Source: Absidia repens (Eukaryota > Mucoromycota > Mucoromycetes > Mucorales > Cunninghamellaceae). Taken from it: a stretch of 64,000 bases of DNA. The notes beneath the pieces were generated by a model that worked only from the letters and a program-made list of their open reading frames with translations, was not told the origin of the DNA and searched no databases. Positions within the stretch are counted from its first letter, which is position 1; each line of letters opens with the position of its first letter. Of the stretch, positions 25,402-37,456 are shown piece by piece. The translations under genes and the position numbers were made by a program. The stretch spans positions 248,001 to 312,000 of the forward strand of contig MCGE01000005.1 of NCBI GenBank assembly GCA_002105175.1. Direction: 5' to 3'.

Positions 25402-25649
25402 ACAGAAATAAATAATTCAGTTGAATAAGAAAGATACAAAAATTGAAAATAATAAAATGAAGGAAAAAAAAAAAAGTGTCGAAATCGCCACCTGTAGCGG
25501 CATTTAAAAGATCACTTTGTCAGTCACTGGAGGTTTTGCCCCTGACACCGAACCCTTACACAGCTGACTGCGTTTGAATAGGAAAATTGAACAAAATAAA
25601 AATAAATACTCTTTTTTTTCCTGGTTTCTACTTTTTGGCAGTTTATAGC
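25402..25649. promoter_or_regulatory. Divergent promoter of RAT1 and uS12m
   Basis: Only 248 bases separate the two start codons, so promoter elements for the nuclear exonuclease (-) and the mitochondrial ribosomal protein (+) must be packed or shared here. An A-rich run lies at 25460-25475 and a T8 at 25612-25619. No clear TATA box is seen. Confidence 0.55.
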
Positions 25650-26337
25650 ATGCTTGGTTTACGATCTTTTTTAACAGGCACCTTACGACCTGCGACATCA
25701 ATCTTTCGACCATCGACACAACGTCAAACACCAATGTCTAGTAGTATTTTGTCACAACTTAGATCAACGCAGTTCGCACCCATTCACCAACAACAACAAA
25801 CATCTGGCATGGCAACATTGAATCAAGTCATCAAAAAATGTCGTAAAACGAAACCCAAATTGAGTAAAACGCCAGCTTTAGAAAATTGTTACCAACGTAA
25901 AGGTGTTTGCAACAAAGTCTATACAACGAAACCTAAAAAGCCCAATTCTGCTGTGAGAAAGGTGGCTCGTGTCAAGTTGACCAATGGTCGTGTGGTTACA
26001 GCATATATTCCTGGTGAAGGACACAACTTGCAAGAACATTCGGTGGTCCTTGTTCGTGGTGGTCGTGTGCCTGATCTTCCTGGTGTTCGCTATCATCTTG
26101 TACGTGGTGCACTTGATCTTCAGGGTGTGGCTACTCGTACTACGAGTCGGTCAAAATATGGAAGTAAGTCAGCTAAAATAGGATGAATTAAGAGGGGTCC
26201 GAGAGACGGGAAAGCGGATTACGACAATCATTGTCTGTGTGTAAGGAAGTGATGGATGGCGTGATTTTGTCTAGTGAATGTGTGATGCTGATTGCTCTAT
26301 ATTTTATTTTATAGCCAAGAAACCTTCCAAAAATTAA
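25650..26337 (+). CDS. Mitochondrial small-subunit ribosomal protein uS12m
   Basis: Decoding-centre protein of the mitochondrial ribosome. Two exons, 25650..26163 and 26315..26337. Residues 1-~52 form a basic, S/T/Q-rich mitochondrial targeting sequence starting [14 protein letters not shown]. The mature protein begins near [20 protein letters not shown]. The S12 signature [17 protein letters not shown] is followed by [20 protein letters not shown] and [19 protein letters not shown]. Reading through gives a stop at 26186 and the wrong tail SKSAKIG. A GTAAGT donor at 26164 and TATAG acceptor at 26314 give instead SKYGTKKPSKN, the normal S12 ending. An AATAAA poly-A signal follows at 26468. Confidence 0.95.
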
Positions 26338-26467
26338 GCTTGTATATTCATGAAATCCCGTCCCATTTCCCCATTCACAGTACACAATATATTACTTTTT
26401 AATCATTCCACATCTTCCAATTCATTTACCATCTTGTAGAAACCCACTTCCTTCCCTTATTTGATTC

Positions 26468-26473
26468 AATAAA
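26468..26473 (+). terminator. Poly-A signal AATAAA of uS12m
   Basis: Canonical AATAAA 130 bases after the uS12m stop, followed by T-rich sequence. The position is usual for a fungal 3' UTR. Confidence 0.55.
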
Positions 26474-26801
26474 TAAAGTTTACTTTTTTACCATACTTTT
26501 TAGTCTCATTATTTATCATGTTATCTATGTGAACTCATCAAACTTTCTGATATACTGTTAATATCATACTATTATGTGATTGATTGACCTATCAAATACT
26601 GTAATGACTGATCTTCTTTTTGTACGACATGCTGCACTGATTTATTTATTTGCTTTGATTATCATCCAGTACTTTTATCAAGTCAGTTTCCTGATGTGGC
26701 GAAATGAAATTTCGTTTACCCTTGGCGTGAACAACCCTTAGGATTGCGACATTATATATCTCTTTTGATCTCCATCAAATGAGCAAAGCTATAGGATATG
26801 C

Positions 26802-26810
26802 TATATAAAA
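26802..26810 (+). promoter_or_regulatory. TATA box of the sulfatase gene
   Basis: TATATAAAA lies 83-91 bases before the sulfatase ATG at 26893. This is a canonical TATA sequence at a usual distance in fungi. A strong TATA box fits an inducible gene. Confidence 0.6.
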
Positions 26811-26892
26811 GAGAGGGGCTAAATTCTTGGATTTCATCCTACCTTTATAATACAGTATCATTTCGTAATAATTTATTATCATACATACAAGA

Positions 26893-27910
26893 ATGAGAAT
26901 TGCACTCTTAGGGTCTATCGCATTGTTTCTTCTTCAAACATTCTCAACTGCTGAACCATCTAATGAAAAGCCAAACATCCTATTTATTTTTACTGATGAC
27001 CAAGATGCTCGATTAAATTCAATTGATTACATGCCAAACTTGAAAAAACATATGATAAATCAAGGTACCACTTACAAAAATCACTACGCTACGATTGCCG
27101 TTTGCTGTCCTAGTCGAGTAAGTTTGCTACGTGGTCAATATGCGCACAACACAAAGTAAGTAAAAGCCCATAATTAATATTATATATGATATTTAACACA
27201 TTTTCAGCATTACAGGTAAAATACCACCGCGATAATTATCCGCCCCCTATGATACGGTTTTATTTATTTCGTTTTAAACTCTAGATGTCAGTCCACCTTA
27301 TGGCGGATATACACGGTTCAGCAAGCTTGGATTAGGAGACTCCACTTTACCAGTTTGGTTGCAGCAGGTAAGTTAGTAATATAAATACCGTCATGTTATA
27401 AAAATATCAATTCATTTATTTTATATCCAGGCTGGGTACAATACTAGTTATATTGGTAAATTGATGAACGAATACAGTGTGAACAATTTCAACAACCCCA
27501 CACCAAAGGGCTTCCATTACCAAGGTATCTATTTCAAATTCCGCCATTTTTTTTCCTTTCCAATTTTTTTTAATTTCGTCATTCTTCCACCTAGATCAAC
27601 TTGTAGATCCTTATACATATGTATACAACAAGGCCGTCTTTTCCAAGAATGGTGAACCTCCTGTTTACTACAAGGGCAAATATCAAACTGACGTTATCCA
27701 TGCCAAGGCAGTAAAAGCTCTCAAGAGTCATCGCAATACTGAAACCCCGTTTTTTCTTTGGGTTGCGCCCATGGCACCACATGGTCAATTCATAATTCAA
27801 GATAATGGCGGTATGAAAACTGAACCACCTGTACCTGCCGCTCGTCATGCTCATCTCTTCAAAGATGTCAAAAGTAAGTTTCTCTTTTATTTTTGTGAAC
27901 TTGATATGCT

Positions 27911-27948
<38 letters not shown>

Positions 27949-29592
27949 TTGCAAGAACTCCCAACTTCAATCCCGAAAGGCCAACAAAAACGGCGTCATT
28001 CTGGAAAGACTATTCACAGTTGAATGACACTTTGGTGGAGCAATTCGATGAAATTCATCGAAATCGTTTACGAGCCTTGCAAGCAGTTGACGAAATGGTA
28101 GGATCGTTATTTGATGAATTGGAACACCAGGGGAAATTGGATAATACTTATGTTATATACTCGGCGGACAATGGGTAATTAAAAACAAGATCAATCTGTG
28201 ATTTTTCCCCGGCTGACAACATTTATCTCATTATACAGTTATCATATCGGACAACATCGTGCGTATCCTGGAAAATGTGGCAATATTGAAGAAGATATCA
28301 AGTAAGTGACATTATATTTAGCACACACGTCAATACGAGCGATCAAGTCAGGTTAAGGGATTCATGCTTATTCTTTTCAATCTTATAGTGTTCCTTTCAT
28401 TGTCCGAGGCCCTGGGATCCCCAAAGGCGAAATCAGTGATATTGTTAGCGCTCATCATGATATCGCCCCTACTTTGTTGGCTCTTGCGAAAGGAAGCAAT
28501 TATGTTCCTGATTGGGTAGATGGAGGTGTTATTCCTCTGACACATGATCTGCGTAAACATCCCAAGCCTGTGGCCCAAGAATCCTTCGCTGTTGAATTCT
28601 GGACTGACTCGGCTATGTCAGAGTAAGTAGAAATGAAAATGAATAGCTAGATCCATATTCATTTTATCATTTCATTGTCTTTATCATTAGATTTTATACC
28701 AATGTCGATGTCAATGGCCCCAATATCTATAAAACAGTCCGTGTCATATCCAAGGATTATAACTGTAAGTTTCCAACTTGCGACTTATTAAAGAAAACAT
28801 TTTTATACCTTTTTTTTTTCTTTCTTTTTTTTTTTTGGTTGCGATTGTAACAGATATGTATTCTGTATGGTGCACTGGTGAACATGAATTTTATGACCTG
28901 AAGAAAGATCCCTATGAAACTACGAACGAATTTGATCATATTGACTCTCAACTTGCAAACCGCTTGGATGCTCTTCTCCTTGTACTCAAGACATGCCGTT
29001 CTGAAACCTGTCGTGATCCCTGGCGTATTATTCATCCCGATGATCCATCTGTCAAGACTTTAGCTGATGCTCTTCATCGAAAGGTAAGCGGCAATATATA
29101 TACATACATATAATTATATATAGAAATGTGTTTAATTATATCATCATTATTTTTTTATATATCATATCACATTTTTAGTTTGACAAGCACTATACTCAAT
29201 TCAAGCAAGTTACATTCGCAGAATGCCTTCCATTTTTCTCTGTGACAAATGAACAACCCACTGTTGGTCAACACTTTATCACTAATGGAACAGCAAATAG
29301 CAACCCAAAAACACCAATCCACAATAGCAGCAAGTCTACCGATGTGATTCAAAAGCTGTTACAGTCCTCTATCCTTCAGCCTTCCACTTCCTTCCAACGT
29401 CGTGATGACCAGGAGCTCGCTGAAATCGTCCGGTTACACAAACTGGTGCCTGGCCCTGACACTGATGCTGTGGTTGGTTTGAACGTTTTACCTGATGATT
29501 TTGAAAAGGATGCACAACCTGTCCCTCAAGAATTAGTGGATAATCAAATTGATTGGGTCAAGCATGGATTCTATACTTCGTTTGGTAACTGA
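26893..29592 (+). CDS. Secreted arylsulfatase (type I sulfatase)
   Basis: Hydrolyses sulfate esters, probably outside the cell for sulfur scavenging. Eleven exons were read: 26893..27155, 27208..27215, 27285..27367, 27431..27524, 27595..27873, 27949..28174, 28239..28301, 28389..28622, 28691..28764, 28854..29083 and 29179..29592, giving 655 residues. A signal peptide is evident (MRIALLGSIALFLLQTFSTA). The metal-site motif FTDDQD is at ~33-38. The formylglycine motif is C71-C-P-S-R, so C71 is the residue to be modified. Further typical blocks are YAHNTNITDVSPPYGGY, PAPMAPHG-like VAPMAPHGQF and YSADNGYHIGQHR. The last ~200 residues are an extension beyond the core. Exon 2 is only 8 nt. The intron before exon 6 has 33 T before its acceptor. 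Confidence 0.93.
27208..27215 (+). other. 8-nt micro-exon of the sulfatase gene
   Basis: TTTTCAG, then CATTACAG, then GTAAAA. With two bases from exon 1 and two from exon 3 it encodes N-I-T-D, giving the family sequence YAHNTNITDVSPPYGGY. Without it the frame is lost. Confidence 0.88.
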
Positions 29593-30360
29593 TGGTAGAT
29601 TGTAGAATAGATACTCTATATACTGTATTTTATTTTTTTGGTATTCATTTATAGCCTATATTTTATTTATTCATTATATATTTTTGCTTTTAATTTTTGT
29701 AATAAAGACTGATGTCACTATTTCTATCACCGTTTTATATTGTCATTTGAATATAATGTGGCTGATACAAGGTATGCAGTGATATTGATTTGTGTGGGGT
29801 AATGACGGAAAGATGATATTTGTGATACTGTATATGGAATGGGAAGAAAAGATAGGACGTGAGAACCATATCTCAAAAAAGATAATAACATTGGACTTTT
29901 AAGTCTCAACTCAAAATAATGCCTATCACAGCAAATCAAGCTTTATGATATAAACTTTATCTCATGTTTAGGATAGCGGAGCCATTAAAAAGGCTGCATT
30001 GGTAGCTTATCAATTTGTGTCCATTTGGTAATGGATATCTAACCCAAGTACAAGTGCTTATTACTATGTTATTTATATTATCATTACCGGCAAGTAGATA
30101 GTTGGTGACATTCTTCAAAATGCGAAGCTCGCTTTTTGCCACTTTTTCGGATATGATGAAGCGTACGGCCAAAAAAAAAAACGCATAAATTGAAACACCG
30201 CAATTTCTTTTTTAACCTTTAAAAATTCGCTCAATATATTTCTTTCCACCTTTCTCCCACCTTTTTTTTTATATTGCATCTACATATATATCGTTTTGAA
30301 TATATACTAGCTAGAACATATAGACTTATATAAGACGCTCATTACGGAAAGTAGAATACA
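29593..30360. other. Intergenic region, sulfatase end and permease promoter
   Basis: 768 bases with no recognised gene. The sulfatase poly-A signal is at 29701-29706. The last ~150 bases before 30361 are T- and TA-rich (TATATATCG near 30285), consistent with the permease promoter and 5' UTR. Confidence 0.55.
29701..29706 (+). terminator. Poly-A signal AATAAA of the sulfatase gene
   Basis: AATAAA about 110 bases after the sulfatase stop, preceded by a T-rich stretch. No competing signal is closer to the expected cleavage site. Confidence 0.5.
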
Positions 30361-32642
30361 ATGGTAAGACGACATTCAAAAAAAAAAAAAAACGGCGAAG
30401 CAGTAGCACTCCACAAAAGTCCCAATTTATGATATTTTGTATCTATAGTCTGATATTAAACTCGACGCCAAAGATATATCACTATCCGAAAAAGAAATAT
30501 CTATCAGCACACATGAAATAGATTATGACACTCAACGTCTAGAAGCTTTGGGTTACAAACAAGGTATGTCAAATTATATATGGCATAGGATGTAGTCACT
30601 CACGTTTTTTATCTTATTTAGAATTTGCTCGTGAGATCAACCAACTTATTCAGTTTGCATTTGGTTTTGCAGTTGTGGCAGTTCTTCCGAACTGGTAACA
30701 ACAAAAGAAATATTATATCTACAAGTAATACTAGTGCATACAGTTTGTAACTTTTTTTTTTTTTTTTTTTGGTGTAGGTTATTAAATTTTGGCACAAGTC
30801 TGGTAGCAGGAGGACCAGCGTCTATGTTTTTTGGTTGGTTGATTGTGTCTCCTTTTGTTATGTGTATTGGTCTTGGTATCTCTGAAGTAATCAGCGCATA
30901 TCCTGTGTCTGGCGGGATATACTCATGTAAGCCTTATTTTCTCCCATTCAAATAAAAAAATAAATAAAAACTCACATATATTCTTTAATTGCTTAGGGTG
31001 TTTTTTATTGACGAATGAAAAATGGGCACCATGTAAGGAGTTGCATATTTATTACAAATGCATATAAAAAGGAAACCTACTCACAAATGACTTATTTTTA
31101 GTTGTCTCTTGGGTTGCTGCTTATATCAACCTGGCCGGTATGATTGCTACTCAAGGTACTTTGGCGTGGTCTTGTGCATCCTTTATATTCCAAATTGTGA
31201 CAATCCAAACTGGTGTCACCATTGATAACCTTGGCGCTCAAGTCGGACTTTACTGTGCAATGCAATTGATTGCCACTTTTTATGCTTTCCTGGGTCTGAA
31301 GTTCAGTAGTTACTTGAATTATTTCATGAGTAAGTATACACATAAAGAAAAAAGAGAGAGAAAGGCAGTTGCTGTAGTAATTGTCACACTAATATGCTTT
31401 GATATCATTATAGTTTTTTGGGTTTTCGCTGGAACTATGATTGTGATGATCGTCCCTGTCGGTAAGTCCAAAGCATGCAAAAATGCGCCTCATTCAAAAT
31501 CAGATGTCAGTGTGCAGTCTTCCTCATATTTTTATTTCTATCGTCCAAAATTAGTTATGGCAAGAGATCAACTTCAGAATGCCAAGTGGGTTTTTACCGG
31601 ATACATCAATCAAACAGGATGGGAAAACGATGGACTGGCTTTTTTGTTGGGGTAATAATGATACAATATTCGGATGATATATAATCGAAGATATCGCACT
31701 CACCCTCTTCTTTAGATTACTTCAAGCTGGTTGGTGTTTGGTAAGTACCAATTACAAGAATATTTTAAATGTTATTCATTTTACTTATATGTGCTTTTTT
31801 TTAAAAAAAAAAGATTGGATATGTTGCACCGGCTCAAATTGTTGAAGGTACCAAACGAAGTGACATTACAGCTCCTCGGGGAATCATTTACTGTGTTATT
31901 GGATCTATTGTACAAGGCCTTATTATTATGATCCCCACCTTGTTTGCTATTCAAGACGTTGATTCGCTATTAACATCCAGCAATCCTCTCGCGACCTTTT
32001 TCCAGCAAACAACTAGCACTCCCATGGCGGTATTACTGATGGTTATCCTTCTTGTTGCTCAGTTTGGTGCACTGGCTAACAATGCTCTTGCCATTGCCCA
32101 ACTTTTGTGGGCCCTATCTCGTGATGGTGTTATACCCTTCTCCAAAACATGGTACAAATTGAATCGATTCGATATTCCTCATCGTTGTCTTATTTTGGAG
32201 CTCCTTATTGTGGTTGTCATCATTCTGCCGGTAAGTTTTATAATAGAGCACTACTCAGGGTATATTAATTTAATGTTCTTTATATTATATTTAGGCGTTT
32301 GGATCTCAAGTGTATTGGACTGCGATCATGTCTACGGCTGTCATTTGTGTTAATGTGTCTTATGGGTTGCCTCTGTTTTGTCGAATCATTTGGAAACGCA
32401 ATGTCAAACTCGATGGTCCTTTTAAATTGGGTAAGCTTAGTCTCCCGATCAACTACATCTCTGTCCTTTGGATCATCTTCTTTAGTGTCATTCTCTCAAT
32501 ACCACAACATACGCCTGTCACGCCTGTCAATATGAACTGGACTTCCCTGATGATTGGTGCTGTGGTAATCTTCTCTCTGTTTTTCTGGATGATTCGAGGA
32601 AGGAAATTTTACAAAGGCCCTATGCAGAATATTCATGAATAG
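30361..32642 (+). CDS. Amino-acid/GABA permease (APC superfamily, ACT group)
   Basis: Plasma- or vacuolar-membrane importer of amino acids, GABA, choline or related amines (the substrate cannot be told from sequence). The coding start is the codon ATG alone (30361-30363) before a GTAAGA donor. The next exon begins SDIKLDAKDISLSEKEIS and then DTQRLEALGYKQEFAREI, the family's N-terminal signature. The first membrane helices read FAFGFAVVAVLPNWLLNFGT, GGPASMFFGWLIVSPFVMCI and ISAYPVSGGIYSW. Later blocks: AQIVEGTKRSDITAPRGI, ANNALAIAQLLWALSRDGVI. It ends FYKGPMQNIHE with TAG at 32640-32642. About twelve membrane segments are expected. Around ten introns keep the frame. Upstream and same strand is the sulfatase gene; no functional link is evident. 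Confidence 0.9.
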
Positions 32643-33289
32643 TATAGCAGTGGAAACCCCCTTTCCGCCTTTAGAGATATTATTAGTATTAGTATTGCTA
32701 TTTGCCTTCTCTCTTACGCTATTCTTTTATTCCCCTTTTATCAGTATATATCCTTGATATTAGTCTACACATTTTATTTATCTTTGTGCTATACATATAT
32801 TGTAAATAATAAAATAAACTCTCTTATCATGTTATCTCAAACCATATGTTACACCCGTCCTCATCGTTTTTATCAGACTTCATAAATATTATGATGACTA
32901 GAAAATAGTATTCCGATAAATCGTTATAAAACCCAATAACCGGAATATCATTATCTGTGGTATATTATGCCATATTCAATGAAAATAATGAAATGTATAG
33001 GTACCGTACGCCAATTTTAATGACTACTATAATGATTTATAGAGAAGGAGAAGCTGCTGTTGGTAAAAAGAATGTCGGAGCGAAAATAACGCAGCTACCG
33101 ACGGTCATGGCCCAAAGTAATCAGAAGACAGTGATATTTGATAGTGACAACACTAGTTATGACTACCTGAGCTAAGGGATTGGAGGCGGTTATAATGGGT
33201 GGGCTGGAAAGCATGTGTTGTTGATACATTCTTAAAATGGTCACAATAGCATATTTATTTGCTAGTAAATGAGTCAGAGGTTGGTTGAT

Positions 33290-33830
33290 AAAAAGGAAGT
33301 TATATTTTATTGAATAGAAACATTATGGTTAACACTAAACTAAAGGCACGTAACTCATTGTAGCTGTAATAAAAGATCAATTGGAAGCAGGATGTAATAA
33401 GAGATCTGAGGGATGATTAACAATAATCTAAAGGACGATTGTAAAAGGGATCTTATATGATATACGGAGAGTATTTCATTGAAACAAGTAAAAAGAGACA
33501 TGTTTTATTCAGATATAGATACAAGCTATGGACAAGCTAACACTAAACTAAGCTAATGAAGGCTCCAGAAAGCCAATTAATGGTAGTTCTAAATCGTGAA
33601 TCCAAAGTGAAAGGGTTTCCCCATGCATCTTGTAATCCCTGAGCTGAAAACCCTTCTTGACTAGTTTTGATATTATTCCAATTCCAACATAATCACGTAG
33701 AGACTATAATTGTGAAGAATTGAATAAGGAAAAAGAAAAGAGAGGCCGGCGAAAAAAATTGGGAGTAAATAAATATTCACGTGGGCGGGATTTGAAATGT
33801 ATTTTTTGATTTGCTCCCTCATGAAGGGCG
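33290..33830 (-). repeat. Dispersed SINE-like repeat (copy D)
   Basis: A well-preserved copy. On the minus strand the B-box-like word at 33785-33797 is followed by the CACGTG complement, an A-rich spacer, the core (AAGGGTTTCCCCATGCA at 33610-33626; GACATGTTTTATTCA at 33498-33512) and tail units with TATATTTTATTGAATAGAAA near 33301. The region 33800-33860 resembles the A-box side of the head. Confidence 0.7.
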
Positions 33831-34241
33831 TGGTTGCCTCACATTCCATCATCGCCCACAAACACGTAATCATCTCACATTTAAACATGTGTCATGTTGA
33901 TGTCAGTAAGCTATTTTAGTTTAGTTGTCATAGTTCATAATTTACATCTGAATAATATATGTCTTTTCTGCTTGCTTTTAGATCGGCCCATGCGTTTAGT
34001 TTATCTGGTCGATTTGGTAAACTCACACTGTGCAATATTGTACTATACAGTGCTTGTGCCGTGAAAATAAAATACAAATAAAAAACGTTTAGGTATGAGG
34101 GGGTAACATCGATTAACCGTCATACTCAGAGCTCTGTCTACTATTCTGGGTCCTGATTATAAGGGTGAGGCGGATTTCTTGAGTGATTATAGAAAATGGC
34201 CGTAGCAGGCGTATGGAAAAGAAGACAGTGAAGGACGCATA

Positions 34242-34244
<3 letters not shown>

Positions 34245-34283
<39 letters not shown>
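34245..34283. repeat. 39-base A homopolymer
   Basis: Pure A run in the gap between the permease and the FkbM gene. It is not tied to any gene or to the repeat family as far as I can see. Confidence 0.9.
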
Positions 34284-34284
<1 letters not shown>

Positions 34285-34896
34285 CAGAAATGTGCATATA
34301 TGATAAAAATATGATAGTTGAAATACTGTAAGGTATTTAGTTTGTTCACATAGACTTCCTTTTCTTTTTTCTGGCAAAGGTCTTGTTGAAATTCCTCGAT
34401 CCATCAACTAAAACCAGTCAACTTCAAATACTCCAAGCTTTCTTTAATAATAAACAGAAATAAACCAATCACGTATGTAACTTCGTTTTTTTTTTTTTTT
34501 CTCACTTTTACTGTCATATTATATGGCAAAATATTTTATTGTCAAGTAAAATAGCTATATTATAGTTTCCTTAGCATTCTCCGTGAGATTCAAATCTTTT
34601 TACGTTCTTGCTGAACTACATCATACCCAACACATCCGCCAAATACTTATTGTACACACTTTTTAATAATCAAAAGCACTTGCAAAAGTGTCATGTTGTA
34701 TAGTTTATTATATTGAATTAATAAATCAAGAATTGTTCAATTGTGGTGTATGTTTGGCAGTGAATGAAGTGATAAATAATAAAATAAATGATATAAAATA
34801 AAACTGCTGCATGCTATGACACTATTTCTAATGAGCTAGACATAATATAGGGAGAGAATAAGGTGAGAATATACTAATAACAATAATAATCTACAT

Positions 34897-36992
34897 CTAA
34901 AGGCCACCATGAGCAAGGATCACCTGAGTCAAAGCGCTATCGCGCTTTGCACAGTACAGATACACTTCGCCGATACTTTCCAATTCATCCATGTATTGTT
35001 CCATCATGTTTGCGGGCAAGGGCACATACTCAGTGATCAAATTGTCTTTGACCTTCATTTCTTGTTCAAATTCATCATGTTCCAAAGCGTTTCCATCGAA
35101 GTCATAATATTTCAATCGATGCACAATCTTGTTTCCAGAAGCTTCATCGCTACCGTGGCTAAAGTCGACTCCATTTCTCGCCATAAAGTTCACAGTGTTG
35201 TCCCAGCCAAGTGAAGGAAGTATATACACATCAAAGCCATACTGGTCTATCATTTGTCGGAGCACACGCTTGCATTGAGCAATAGACCGTTTGCGTTTTT
35301 CAGCTACATCCAACCCTTCTTGGAAAGTCACGTCCCACCGGTTTGGAGGTCCGAATTCCAAAACGACATGTTCCACTAGGTTGGCTTCAAACAATTTAGA
35401 TGCGGATTCCAAGGCATGTAATTCAAAACCTTCAACGTCAATCTTCAAAAAGTGGATAGGATCACGGAAGCTAACACGGTCCGGCATCACCTTGTCGGTT
35501 TTCAGTCCTTGTTTTTCGTTTGCTAATCCTTTTTTTAATGCGCCTGCATATTCAGGTCCAAGTTCTTCAGGATACACCAGTGTTTTTTGAATGGGTCGAC
35601 CTTGGTTGTATGTGTAAAGCAAATCATAACTAGGAATGGCGTCCAGGCGAATGGTTTGTGTATTGATTGCTGAGTTGGCATTGTTGTAATCCAATGAACC
35701 TATACCACCATCATCCACTTCGAATCCACTCATGTGCAGTTCACGATAGCCATCCAATACAGCAAATGGTAGCACACGTACACGGTCGGAAATTTGATTG
35801 ACACGAATACCGAAATTAATCACACCTAAATAAGGAAGTCAAGTGAAAAAAAAAAGTTGGTTTGTCGATCTTTAGTATTTGCGGGTATCATTTCCACATA
35901 AAATTAATTTTAAAATAAAAAGGGCTTACTTCGTAAATGAGTTTGAGGTTCAAAGGCGATGGCATGAGCACCGCTGGCACCCGCCACCATGGAGAATAAC
36001 CCATGATTTGAACCTAAAAGATTATGTATAAAAGAGGAGGGAAAGGGAAACGGGGGAAGGTGAGAAAATCAAAACCAGCAATCTAGAACCTCCACCACCC
36101 CATATTTGTCTTACCAGCATCAACCATCACCAAAGGAGTCGATCTTTTAGGATCCCGACGATGAACACGAAGAATCCATTTCATCAAACTGTAGATACGA
36201 TGTTCACGGTTGTAATGGTTGACAATAGATCCAAAATGACCATCCGAAGCAATAAAAACATCAGGTTTGCTGTTGATCTATTGAATATGAAAACGTTTAT
36301 TTATATCATATATATATATATATATATAAATATAAAAAGGTTAAAAAAGGTAAGTGTTCAAGAACCGATAAATGAGCAATCCCCGCCCCCCTATTTTTAA
36401 CATAATATTTCGCAAAGCCCCAAGCACACCAAGTAGTATTTAACTTACCACACCAAGTTGCCATGATTCAGCTCCTTTGGTAAACCCAATGGATTTTTGG
36501 TCATTGTTGAAACGAAGTGTGGTCTTGTCAGCAGTAGGAGCCACCGTGTTGAGATCATTAGCCAAATTATTGTGAGTATCTATTGTATGATACAACCAGA
36601 GCGCAGTAACCCATCAAACATAAGAGTAAAATGGAAGTCAGTAAAAATTGATCTCTCAAGAAGGAAGGTATGGAAATTCTATTTTTATAATTTGATTCGT
36701 TTTTGTGTGCCCTTACCAGGTAAATAAGTGTCAGGTTGCTTCGGTGAATCTACCATGGGAGGATATTGTACATCATGAAGAGCAGATTCAGCTTGTCCAT
36801 GAGCAATCAAATCCGCGTGGGGGTTTAGTTTAGGAGCAGCAGGTAAAGGTGGGGGCGGTGGAGGTTTCTTGTCTACAACTGGCGGTAAATCTTGATGGCT
36901 GTTTCCAGCTTGAGAGTCATTGTTTTCCTGTTTTGTATATATAGCCAAGATGAGACATACAAGACGATGATGATGATGATGTTTAAAAAAGG

Positions 36993-37028
<36 letters not shown>

Positions 37029-37163
37029 GAGCCTTACTGACTGACAAGTGCCTAGTTGTTCACACGAAAGGCGAGGTTGATATGCCCAAAAAACAAGGTT
37101 TCCAAAGAAGAATAGCACTATCAAGGCCAAAAGCCATGTCTTGGTACAAAACCATAACTTCAT
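34897..37163 (-). CDS. Membrane-anchored FkbM-family methyltransferase
   Basis: S-adenosylmethionine-dependent methyltransferase of the FkbM type; known members O-methylate sugars or polyketides, and the substrate here is unknown. The start at 37163 gives a short cytosolic tail MKLWFCTK and one membrane span (WLLALIVLFFFGNLVFW), the topology of a type II Golgi/ER protein. A disordered lumenal stem follows with a proline run (KKPPPPPPLPAAPKL). Later exons carry the SAM-binding block VMVDAGSNHGLFSMVA and AIAFEPQ. The FkbM core contains HFLKIDVEGFELHALESA and LVEHVVLEFGPPNRW. It ends ILAHGGL, TAG at 34897-34899. The first intron includes a 29-T sense run (36996-37024). Divergent from SIP5, 293 bases apart. 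I infer a role in modifying secretory-pathway glycans. Confidence 0.82.
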
Positions 37164-37456
37164 AGTTTTTGTTTTATTTTTCTTGTAAAGAAATAAAAGA
37201 ATAAAATAAATTGGCAAAAATAAATGTTGAAAAATAATGTTGGAAAAATACGGTATTTTAAGCGCCCCTTTAATTCCTGCCTTTTGCCATTGGCGATTGT
37301 GCCAATCACTGTTATTTGCTTTCTTTTTCTCTCACTTGTCTTTTTCTCGCTCTTATTGTCTGTTTTAAAGCTGACTGACTGTATGAAAATTTAGCTATAC
37401 TATTTGTTTAAATACACACACGAAGCTTTATACTGTTTACCTTTTTTGCGACATAT
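37164..37456. promoter_or_regulatory. Divergent promoter of the FkbM gene and SIP5
   Basis: 293 bases between two divergent start codons, so both promoters lie here. T/C-rich on the plus strand at 37315-37345. No convincing TATA box. No other feature is seen. Confidence 0.5.

Larger units (their letters stand above)
26338..26892. other. Intergenic region, uS12m 3' UTR and sulfatase promoter
   Basis: 555 bases. The left part is the uS12m 3' region with AATAAATAAA at 26468-26477. The right part is the sulfatase promoter with a TATA box at 26802-26810. No further gene is recognised. Confidence 0.6.
32643..34896. other. Intergenic region with a repeat copy and homopolymers
   Basis: 2.25 kb with no supported gene. 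AATAAAATAAAC near 32808 is the likely poly-A signal of the permease. The dispersed repeat copy D occupies about 33290-33830. A 39-A run lies at 34245-34283 and T runs near 34486-34500. The right edge is the FkbM gene's 3' UTR. Confidence 0.55.
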
